This document shows positions 1-5,922 of a stretch of 11,383 nucleotides of DNA, in pieces. This DNA is from Verrucomicrobiota bacterium (lineage in GTDB: Bacteria > Verrucomicrobiota > Verrucomicrobiia > Limisphaerales > SXQI01), in NCBI GenBank assembly GCA_008933045.1, contig WBXJ01000081.1, positions 1 through 11,383 on the forward strand. Reading direction: 5' to 3'. Each line of letters opens with the position of its first letter. The stretch's first letter is position 1. The notes under the pieces are model-generated. The model ran no database searches. It was given only the letters and a program-made list of their open reading frames with translations, and was not told the DNA's origin. The translations under genes were made by a program, and so were the position numbers.

Positions 1-129
1 CCCGATGTGGTGAGGCTTAATCACGAAGCGCAAGTCTCTCAATGGGTGGAGTGCTCCGAAGCACTGCAGCTTCCCATCAATCGACCTACTCGGCTGCTCC
101 TCGAAACCGTTTTCGGGATTTCGACCTGA
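1..129 (+). CDS. C-terminal end of a probable Nudix hydrolase (partial)
   Basis: The frame is open from the left edge and ends at TGA 127-129, giving the last 42 residues of a protein whose start lies outside the window. The tail has a pattern common at the end of Nudix hydrolases: an acidic residue and hydrophobics leading to 'QWVECSEAL', then 'LPINRPTRLLLETV', which resembles the 'rWv...EAl...n..tr.ll' end of that fold. The Nudix box itself is not in the window, so the call rests on this short tail and on context. The stop is separated by a single base from the start of a dihydroneopterin aldolase gene, which implies one transcript. A folate-pathway Nudix enzyme (dihydroneopterin triphosphate pyrophosphatase, NudB-like) would make sense there, but that specificity is inference. 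Confidence 0.5.
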   Translation, partial: PDVVRLNHEAQVSQWVECSEALQLPINRPTRLLLETVFGIST

Positions 130-130
130 T

Positions 131-481
131 ATGGACATCATTGAAATCAAGGATCTGGAGGTTTGTTTCCGTGTCGGAGTGCCAGATCAGGAACGCGCTC
201 ATCCACAGCGCTTACTGATCACGGTTGAGTTGATGCTGGACTTCACGAATGCTGCTAAAACTGATGACCTGAATCAGACCCTCAATTATTTCAGTGTGAC
301 CCAACAATTATTGAGCTTTGGCACGGATCGAGAGTGGAAATTGATCGAAAAACTTGCCGCTGATATCGCGGATCAGCTCCTGCATGATTACAAACCACTC
401 CAAATCAGGGTACAGATTAAGAAGTTCATCATCCCTGAAGCTCAATATGTTTCCGTGACCACAACGCGCCGTGCAGGTTGA
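131..481 (+). CDS. folB: Dihydroneopterin aldolase family protein (FolB-like)
   Basis: This 116-residue protein has the length and motifs of FolB, which cleaves 7,8-dihydroneopterin to 6-hydroxymethyl-dihydropterin and glycolaldehyde in folate synthesis in the cytoplasm. Visible family marks are 'GVPDQERAHPQ' (residues 16-26, with E21 in the place of the substrate-anchoring Glu), 'TDDLNQTLNY' (44-53, Y53 matching the catalytic Tyr), 'LIEKLAADIADQLL' (71-84) and 'VQIKKFIIP' (94-102, K97 or K98 as the catalytic Lys). The usual 'KP' after the Lys is altered to 'KKFIIP', a small deviation. The ATG begins one base after the upstream stop, so translation is probably coupled to the Nudix-like gene. 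No Shine-Dalgarno sequence is visible. FolX, the related epimerase, cannot be excluded by sequence alone. Confidence 0.85.
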   Translation: MDIIEIKDLEVCFRVGVPDQERAHPQRLLITVELMLDFTNAAKTDDLNQTLNYFSVTQQLLSFGTDREWKLIEKLAADIADQLLHDYKPLQIRVQIKKFIIPEAQYVSVTTTRRAG

Positions 482-500
482 GTTGTTTAGGAGCGATTCT

Positions 501-535
501 AAAAAATAAAACCCCCTCAGCCTGTGCCGAGGGGG
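501..535 (-). terminator. Rho-independent terminator of the NDK-type gene
   Basis: A perfect 7-bp stem is formed by CCCCCTC (512-518) and GAGGGGG (529-535) around a 10-nt loop. Read on the minus strand, the stem is followed by TTTTATTTTTT, the classic signature of an intrinsic terminator. It lies 42 bases past the stop of the minus-strand NDK-type gene. On the plus strand the bases after the stem are not T-rich, so it would stop the convergent folB transcript poorly. Confidence 0.9.
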
Positions 536-576
536 TCGAATCAAATCAGGTCAAAAACGCTTAAAATCCTAACGCT

Positions 577-1749
577 TCAAGCTTTGGCGTAGAAATCATC
601 CACAATTTGGCGGAAATTATTCTCAGCGACGTTGACAATGCCGATCTCGCGAACAGCCGCTTCAGGGGCATCGCTAGCGTGGGCCGCGTTGACCATGATG
701 GTCTGACCGAACTCGCGCCGGATTGAACCAGGAGGAGCCTTGGAAGGATCTGTTGGCCCGAGGACATCCCTAATCTTTCGGACAGCTTCTGGCCCTTCAT
801 AGACCAGCGCGATACATTTCTCGGTTCCAGGCTCCTTCAGAAGTGCGTCATCACATTCTTTGGTCGTCCGTCCGGACATGAAGCGGATAATGTTGTCGAA
901 CTGATCATCTCCATAGAGAGGGCAGAGGAGTTGGCCCAATTGTTTCACCTCGGCGGCGGGTAATGAGAAACCCAGTTCTTTCTCGAGAGCGGACTTGGCT
1001 TTGCTTCCGACGACATCGACAAGTTTAGTTCGCAGGATTTCCTTTACGGGACCATAAAACTCGACCGCCTGTGCCACGCTCATCCGGTGAACTTTAATGC
1101 CCACAATGTAGAGACCGGTGCGCGAGAAAAAGTCGATCACATTCCCGGGGCGTCCGGTGGGAAAACGAAAATTATCAGGCTTGATCAACACCAACGTGCG
1201 TTGCACAGGATCGTTACCACAATAGGTGATGGCATTCTCTAGAACGCCGCCGTCCTGTTCCGAGTAGCGTGCCCAGAGTTTTGCCTTGGCCTGCGCCTCC
1301 TCTGCATTGGGAGCGGCAAGCACAGCTGGCTCGAAATATCGAACATTGTTGCTCTCATCCAGGATGAGATCGCCAAAGGTATCACGAATCGTTTCACCGC
1401 CGTTTCGTTCCGCGCTGATATTCCCCACCACACCACGAATTTTGCGGACCGCATCTTCGCCTTTAAAAAGCAGCATCATCACGCGTCGGCGTTGACCTGT
1501 TTTGGAGTCGGGAGAAAGGTTTTGAAGAATATAATCTCGGATGAGCTCTTGGATGTGACGATCTTGAGGATCATTAGCGGAGACGATGGCTTCCGAGTAT
1601 TCCTTCACGAGTTCTTGGCTGGGGGCGAACATTCGCGCTCCAACAAGGTCAAGGCCAGTGCGGGTGATGAGTCGGGTTAGGATGCCCCCTGTGCGAGACT
1701 TATGCAGGGAGTATGGAGTGACAATGACGTAGGCTAATTCTTGTGACAT
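577..1749 (-). CDS. ndk: Two-domain nucleoside diphosphate kinase, N-terminal domain degenerate
   Basis: The 390-residue product is more than twice the usual NDK length of about 140-150. NDK passes the gamma phosphate of ATP to other nucleoside diphosphates through a phosphohistidine. The second domain (about 183-375) keeps the active-site set: K190 in 'LVLIKPD', Y232, R327, T333 in 'GPTDP', R344, N354 and the catalytic H357 in 'NAAHASD'. It carries roughly 45 extra residues (about 235-308) between 'FYGPV' and the next strand. The first domain (about 5-160) has the same layout ('AYVIVTPYSL', 'AVRKIRGVVG', 'ETIRDTFGD'). However, the active-site Lys position is Thr and the positions matching N115 and H118 of human NDK are E132 and N135, so it should be inactive. 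The gene ends at a strong terminator. No Shine-Dalgarno is visible; a weak promoter guess is CTGACC (1778-1783) with TAGAAA (1756-1761), both on the minus strand. Confidence 0.85.
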   Translation of the reverse strand: MSQELAYVIVTPYSLHKSRTGGILTRLITRTGLDLVGARMFAPSQELVKEYSEAIVSANDPQDRHIQELIRDYILQNLSPDSKTGQRRRVMMLLFKGEDAVRKIRGVVGNISAERNGGETIRDTFGDLILDESNNVRYFEPAVLAAPNAEEAQAKAKLWARYSEQDGGVLENAITYCGNDPVQRTLVLIKPDNFRFPTGRPGNVIDFFSRTGLYIVGIKVHRMSVAQAVEFYGPVKEILRTKLVDVVGSKAKSALEKELGFSLPAAEVKQLGQLLCPLYGDDQFDNIIRFMSGRTTKECDDALLKEPGTEKCIALVYEGPEAVRKIRDVLGPTDPSKAPPGSIRREFGQTIMVNAAHASDAPEAAVREIGIVNVAENNFRQIVDDFYAKA

Positions 1750-1879
1750 ATCAGATTTCTAGGAATGAGTAGGAGCGGGTCAGGGTTATCACCACTCTCA
1801 CGACGGTTTTACTCTAACACAGTTGTAGCAGAGGCAGGAACCCTAGAGTTTAAAAAATGTTGATGCACTGCGTTTCGAA

Positions 1880-3298
1880 CTAAGCTGAAACGGAGAGATT
1901 CTTCAAATCGGCACGAATCGTTTGGTAGGTTGTGTTAAAACTCAAGACCTTTGGATCGGGCGTTACCCCCCAGTGTTTACATGCCTCAGTGTAAACCTCT
2001 GGCCACCAATTCCGGTGGTCAGTGAGACCTTGAAGTCGCCATGAGTCCCACCCCATAAGCACTCGAGACCAACACTCATCGCCGTAATTTACGGCTGCAG
2101 TCGGGCTCGGAAATTGTTTCACATACCAGTCGCGGCCAATTCTGGCGTGCAAAACCTCATCGGCCCAGTCGTAATCTTGGAACAGTCCAGCGAGTGGGTT
2201 CTTGGAAGCCAAACCCACTTCCCACTCAAACCGTTTTCCTGTCTTAGACATCAAACCTTGTTCGATAAAATAAAGTACCGCGTGACGTTCGATCGGTTTC
2301 AGTTGGGTGTTGAGCGCGAAGGACCATGTAAAATTAACCATGACCTTTCGCCAGTCCAAGCCGAGGTTAACAAAACCGACCTCCCCCATCATCGCATGTC
2401 GGGCCTCGTCCCAAAGCTGGCGGGTCAAATCTCGATAATATTCCCAAGGCTTGTCCTTGGTTTCAAAAATGATGCTCGACATCATTTCTGGCACATCAAT
2501 TTCCCTGAGCCGTTTGTAAAACATCATCAATGTTTTGGCTTCCGGCGGAAATTCTTTATTATAAAGAAACACCTCGGCGTTGACTCCCATATTGTAAGGG
2601 TCTTGAAAACGTTCATCCCGTTGGGGACGCCCATCGTATTGGAAGGGTGTTGCAGAATAACGTGGTGCGAGCCCGTGGGGTTTCGGCTCAGCCTTGCCAT
2701 CCAGACCTCCGGCACCCGCCAGTAAGCAGCCAAGGTATTCCACCCAACCGCGCGTCTGCTCACGGCGTATGGGGGTGAGAATCTGCGTGAGACATTTCGA
2801 CCCATAATCGATCATCTCGTTAGTTTCGAGCAGCGCAAATTTGCACAGCCGAACGGACGGGTGATCCACCAAAGGATTTGTATCCTTGAGGTGTGATTCC
2901 AAAGCACCTTTTAGAGTAGGCAAAATCACCTCATAAATTCCGAGCAGCAGCTCCTCAGTCGTCGGAGCTGCCAATACCTCCTCAAGTAATCGTTGAAGAT
3001 CCACATGAGGAATTGATTCTAGGCCCAACGGAGGTTCGCGCATTTCGCTGATGCGTTTGCGCAGTGCAGAGACGTGCTCAGCGCAATAATGAGCATGTAG
3101 ACTAAAGCCCATCTTGAGTTCATAAATAGGCTCCGCCGTCATTCGGGCGATAAACACCCGATGGAGACCTTTCAGAATAAAGTGAAATCGCTTGAGGCGC
3201 GTCACACAAGCCTCGACCGAAAGGCCTGAGGTCATTGCTTCGTCAAATCGGCAAATGCCAGCCAACGGAGGAAGGTTTTTGTAAGTCTCGTAGTGCAT
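1880..3298 (-). CDS. Ferritin-like (probable di-metal) protein of unknown function
   Basis: I do not recognise a named family for certain. From the ATG at 3298 the product has 472 residues. An upstream in-frame TTG at 3334 would add 12, but it coincides with a candidate -35 element, so I prefer the ATG. Numbering from the TTG, the C-terminal half has a four-helix di-metal pattern: E278/E283 in 'REIDVPEMM', E310 and H313 in 'LWDEARHAMMGE', E358 in 'YFIEQG', and E393 and H396 in 'ADEVLHARIG'. This E...ExxH...E...ExxH order is that of ferritin-like proteins, including DUF455-type ones. The N-terminal half (about 40-190) is also helical and rich in His and Glu ('LHAHYCAEH', 'VDHPSVRL'), perhaps a second bundle. 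The end is rich in Trp. No signal peptide or membrane segment is seen. It is divergent from the phosphate porin, and 130 bp separate its stop from the NDK-type gene on the same strand. Function and metal are unproven. Confidence 0.75.
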   Translation of the reverse strand: MHYETYKNLPPLAGICRFDEAMTSGLSVEACVTRLKRFHFILKGLHRVFIARMTAEPIYELKMGFSLHAHYCAEHVSALRKRISEMREPPLGLESIPHVDLQRLLEEVLAAPTTEELLLGIYEVILPTLKGALESHLKDTNPLVDHPSVRLCKFALLETNEMIDYGSKCLTQILTPIRREQTRGWVEYLGCLLAGAGGLDGKAEPKPHGLAPRYSATPFQYDGRPQRDERFQDPYNMGVNAEVFLYNKEFPPEAKTLMMFYKRLREIDVPEMMSSIIFETKDKPWEYYRDLTRQLWDEARHAMMGEVGFVNLGLDWRKVMVNFTWSFALNTQLKPIERHAVLYFIEQGLMSKTGKRFEWEVGLASKNPLAGLFQDYDWADEVLHARIGRDWYVKQFPSPTAAVNYGDECWSRVLMGWDSWRLQGLTDHRNWWPEVYTEACKHWGVTPDPKVLSFNTTYQTIRADLKNLSVSA

Positions 3299-3305
3299 CT
3301 CTACT

Positions 3306-3334
3306 ATTGTATTTCGATGACACGCAACCCGCAA
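3306..3334 (-). promoter_or_regulatory. Candidate sigma-70-type promoter of the ferritin-like gene
   Basis: On the minus strand, TTGCGG (3334-3329) and TACAAT (3311-3306) are separated by exactly 17 bp. The -10 element matches TATAAT at 5 of 6 positions; the -35 keeps only the TTG. Only 7 bases lie between the -10 and the ATG at 3298, so transcription would begin at or one base before the start codon, giving a leaderless or near-leaderless mRNA. This is a sequence match only. Confidence 0.45.
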
Positions 3335-3379
3335 CTATTCACGAAAATTAAAGGAGACGAAATCGTCGACTGTGTTAGG

Positions 3380-3430
3380 TTGTCACACGAATGTAACAAA
3401 AAATCAATTGAGCTGTAACACTGCCATAAC
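3380..3430 (+). promoter_or_regulatory. Array of five Pho-box-like repeats (probable PhoB operator)
   Basis: Five 7-bp units recur at an exact 11-bp step: TTGTCAC (3380-3386), ATGTAAC (3391-3397), AATCAAT (3402-3408), CTGTAAC (3413-3419) and CCATAAC (3424-3430), with 4-bp spacers. PhoB-type regulators are known to bind direct repeats of about CTGTCAT/C with 11-bp periodicity, one monomer per turn on one DNA face. Units 1, 2 and 4 fit well; 3 and 5 are degenerate. The array ends 43 bp before the porin start, and phoB and phoR lie in the same locus. A weak -10 candidate, CTTAAA (3446-3451), lies downstream with no -35 match, as expected of an activator-dependent promoter. Confidence 0.8.
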
Positions 3431-3473
3431 AAAATGAAGTGTCTGCTTAAAGAAGAACCCTATCAAAACGCAG

Positions 3474-4949
3474 ATGAAACAGATCAGAACTATTGCTTTA
3501 ACTACCGGTGGAGTGGTGGCTTGGTTAGCCCTAAGTACCGCGACACACGCCCAGTCCTCCGATGCCCTAATCGATAAGCTTGTCGATAAAGGCATCCTGA
3601 CCGTTAAGGAAGCTAATGACTTGCGCGAAGAGACCGACAAGAACTTTAATTCGGCCTATTCCGTAAAAAGCGGCATGCCGGATTGGGTCACCAGTTTTAA
3701 GATCAACGGGGATATGCGCGGTCGTTACGAAGGGTTCTTTTATCCTGACAACGAGGCCCAAATCGTTGACCGAAACCGTTGGCGATATAGGGCGCGCCTT
3801 GGGTTCGTTGCCAACATCAAGGATAACTTTGAGGTGGGTCTGCGTCTGACTTCGAGCGAGGCTGTGGGTGGCGTAGGTGGGGATCCTATTTCGTCCAACA
3901 CCACGATGACGAGCAATGGATCAAAGAAATTTGTCTTTCTCGACCTCGCTTATGGCAAGTGGAAAGCAGTGGACAACTCCTTATGGACTGCGACAACCAC
4001 AGTCGGAAAAATGGAGAACCCATTCGTTTACTCCGACATGGTATTCGATCCGGATTACACTCCAGAAGGTCTCGCGCAGCAGTTTTTGTTCAACGTGAGC
4101 GAACTCCACACATTGAAATTGAATTTGGGGGGCTTTGCATTGAGTGAACTCGCTGGTTCGGTTTCCGATGCCTACATGAGCGGGGCTCAACTTCGCATGG
4201 ATTCTAAATGGACTCCAAAGATTTCGACGTCAGTCGGGTTAGGTGTGCTTGCGATTAGCGGTCTGGAGAAGCTACAGACGGGTGACATTGCAGCGATCGC
4301 AGCAACGACTACTGGAAAACCCGGCGTGCCGGCTCAAGCGGGTGTGCCTGATCAAAACAAGGGAAATGTTCGCGATTACACCATCGACGCGAACGGTAAC
4401 TACAAGCCACTCGGATCCAATCCTGCCCCTATCTATCATTTCAATCCCATTACGGCTGATGTTGCTGCAACCTACCTTTTCGAATCGTTCCCGATGTATT
4501 CGGGTGCATTTCCTGTGAAAGTATTCGCGGATTACATCGTCAATCCGGCGGCTCATGATAACGATCAAGGTTATCAGGTTGGGATCACGTTTGGTAAATC
4601 AGGCAAGAAGGGGACATGGGATTTTGGCTATCGATGGAAAGTCTTGGAGGCCAATGCGTGGTATGAAGAAGTTGTGGATTCGGACTTTGGTGCATTTTAT
4701 CAAACGGGGCGGAATGCGGCACGGAATTTGATTTCGACCACTGATTTTTCCAATAATCCCTCAAACTTCAAATCAGGCTACGGCGCGGGCACGAATGTGC
4801 GTGGCCACGTTTTGAAGGCGACTTACTCTCCTTACGATGCGCTGACGTTAGGGGTCACCTATTACCTCACGGAAGTGATCAATGCGGCACCTAATACAGA
4901 CCGCTCACCAACCGGTCGAGTGCAGATGGATGCGGTTCTGAAATTCTAA
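3474..4949 (+). CDS. Outer-membrane porin, probably phosphate-regulated
   Basis: The 491-residue product begins with a typical signal peptide (basic 'MKQIR', hydrophobic core, cleavage after 'THA' near residue 26). A short helical stretch rich in Lys and Asp/Glu follows ('LIDKLVDKGILTVKEAND', 32-49). From about residue 70 to the end it shows alternating beta-strand character and closes with Phe ('MDAVLKF'), the usual mark for outer-membrane barrel insertion. It resembles the family of 'putative porins' (Porin_5 type) rather than OprP/OprO as I remember them. An Ala/Thr/Gly/Pro-rich segment at 268-318 probably forms a long surface loop. It is the first gene behind the Pho-box array and ends 17 bp before pstS, with no terminator between them. 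Phosphate or polyphosphate uptake across the outer membrane is therefore the likely role; this is inferred from context, not from selectivity residues. No Shine-Dalgarno sequence is seen before the ATG. Confidence 0.8.
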   Translation: MKQIRTIALTTGGVVAWLALSTATHAQSSDALIDKLVDKGILTVKEANDLREETDKNFNSAYSVKSGMPDWVTSFKINGDMRGRYEGFFYPDNEAQIVDRNRWRYRARLGFVANIKDNFEVGLRLTSSEAVGGVGGDPISSNTTMTSNGSKKFVFLDLAYGKWKAVDNSLWTATTTVGKMENPFVYSDMVFDPDYTPEGLAQQFLFNVSELHTLKLNLGGFALSELAGSVSDAYMSGAQLRMDSKWTPKISTSVGLGVLAISGLEKLQTGDIAAIAATTTGKPGVPAQAGVPDQNKGNVRDYTIDANGNYKPLGSNPAPIYHFNPITADVAATYLFESFPMYSGAFPVKVFADYIVNPAAHDNDQGYQVGITFGKSGKKGTWDFGYRWKVLEANAWYEEVVDSDFGAFYQTGRNAARNLISTTDFSNNPSNFKSGYGAGTNVRGHVLKATYSPYDALTLGVTYYLTEVINAAPNTDRSPTGRVQMDAVLKF

Positions 4950-4966
4950 TTCTGAAAATACTACTT

Positions 4967-5815
4967 ATGAAACAAATTACAAAATGGCTCTCCGTGGTTG
5001 CGATCTTGGCGATGACTTGTGCTGTCTCCCAGGCCGCAAATATAGTGGTAAAAGGTTCTGATACCATGGTCATCTTAGCTCAAAAGTGGGCCGAGACGTA
5101 CATGCAGAAGCATTCTGATGCGAAGATCCAAGTTGCTGGTGGCGGTTCGGGTGTTGGCTTCGCTGCGCTGCAACAGCAGACTGTGGATATCGCGAATGCT
5201 TCACGCAAAATTAAAGCGACGGAGATCGAGACCTGTATTAAGACCTTCGGAAAGCGCCCGACTGAATACAAGGTAGCTCTGGATGGGTTGTCGGTTTATG
5301 TGAATGCAGTCAACAGCATCAAGGAGCTGAGTATCGATCAATTAGCGGGAGTTTTTACAGGCAAGATTAAGAATTGGAAGGAACTCGGTGGGGCCGATGC
5401 GCCAATCATGGTTTACAGCCGTGAGAATAGCTCGGGCACCTACGAGTTTTTTAAGGAAAACGTGCTGAAGGGTCGCGATTTTGCAGCAAATGCACAACCG
5501 ATGCAGGGCACGGCTGCGTTGCTTCAATCGGTGGCAAAGGACAAAAACGCAATCGGCTATGGCGGTGCTGCTTACGGTGCGGGTGCAAAGCATCTCGCGA
5601 TCAAAAAAGATGATTCCTCAGCCGCGATCGAACCTACCGAGGAGACGATCGTTAGCGGAAAGTATCCCATCTGGCGTTACTTATTTGTCTACGTCAACCC
5701 CACACTCGACAAAGGCCAAATCGCTCACTATCTGAACTGGATTCGGAGTGATGAGGGGCAATCTGTAGTTAAGAATGTGGGGTATTTCCCATTACCCAAA
5801 AATCTTCGCGAGTAA
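4967..5815 (+). CDS. pstS: Periplasmic phosphate-binding protein PstS
   Basis: PstS captures phosphate in the periplasm and hands it to the PstCAB transporter. The 282-residue product has a signal peptide cleaved near 'SQA' (residue 23). Ligand-pocket motifs follow in order: 'KGSDTM' (29-34), 'AGGGSGVGF' (57-65), 'VDIANASRKI' (73-82), 'ALDGLSVYVN' (104-113), 'TGKIKNWKELGG' (131-142) and 'SRENSSGTYEFF' (151-162). R152, S156, G157 and T158 align with the phosphate-contacting R135, S139, G140 and T141 of the E. coli protein. A Cys at residue 18 is not in a proper lipobox, so a soluble periplasmic protein is more likely than a lipoprotein. It lies 17 bp after the porin and is probably co-transcribed from the Pho-box promoter. 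The stop is followed by two hairpins before pstC. Confidence 0.95.
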   Translation: MKQITKWLSVVAILAMTCAVSQAANIVVKGSDTMVILAQKWAETYMQKHSDAKIQVAGGGSGVGFAALQQQTVDIANASRKIKATEIETCIKTFGKRPTEYKVALDGLSVYVNAVNSIKELSIDQLAGVFTGKIKNWKELGGADAPIMVYSRENSSGTYEFFKENVLKGRDFAANAQPMQGTAALLQSVAKDKNAIGYGGAAYGAGAKHLAIKKDDSSAAIEPTEETIVSGKYPIWRYLFVYVNPTLDKGQIAHYLNWIRSDEGQSVVKNVGYFPLPKNLRE

Positions 5816-5825
5816 TTGTGGATCT

Positions 5826-5859
5826 AATCTTTTTTTGAGCGTGCATTCTCAAAAAGATT
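5826..5859 (+). repeat. Inverted repeat after pstS (possible mRNA 3'-end hairpin)
   Basis: The arms 5826-5839 (AATC, seven T, GAG) and 5848-5859 (CTC, five A, GATT) are complementary over 12 bp, with two unpaired T in the left arm and an 8-nt loop. It begins 11 bases past the pstS stop. There is no T-tract after it, so it is not a good terminator alone; protecting the pstS message from 3' decay is a plausible role. Confidence 0.6.
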
Positions 5860-5869
5860 CTCCTCCATG

Positions 5870-5917
5870 CTCCGGGATTCGGCTTCGAAACGGATCCCGG
5901 GGCTTATTGTTTTCTTC
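5870..5917 (+). terminator. Attenuator-like hairpin between pstS and pstC
   Basis: Bases 5870-5881 pair with 5891-5902 over 12 positions, including two G-U pairs, around a 9-nt loop; the core is CCGGGAT with ATCCCGG. A T-rich run follows from 5904 (TTATTGTTTTCTT). This is the layout of an intrinsic terminator, yet pstC begins only 21 bases after the stem. Partial termination would give more PstS than PstCAB, as is usual for pst operons. The T-run is broken by A, G and C, in keeping with leaky termination. Confidence 0.65.
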
Positions 5918-5922
5918 ACATC

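Noticed and set aside
2114..2725. 203-residue open frame on the plus strand inside the ferritin-like gene
   Set aside because: It lies wholly antisense to a gene with clear helical motifs and ExxH metal-ligand patterns. Its own translation shows no recognisable domain, so it is a shadow frame.
3299..3334. TTG start adding 12 residues to the ferritin-like protein
   Set aside because: The TTG forms part of a candidate -35 element and the stretch contains the -10, so it is more likely promoter than coding. The ATG at 3298 is preferred.
3369..3375. A sixth Pho-box unit upstream of the array (ACTGTGT in the 11-bp register)
   Set aside because: In register the bases do not match the TGTnAC pattern; a better match (CTGTGTT) is one base out of phase. 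It was not counted.
5826..5859. First hairpin after pstS as an intrinsic terminator
   Set aside because: No T-tract follows it on either strand and the stem is mostly A-T, so termination on its own is unlikely. It is listed as an inverted repeat only.
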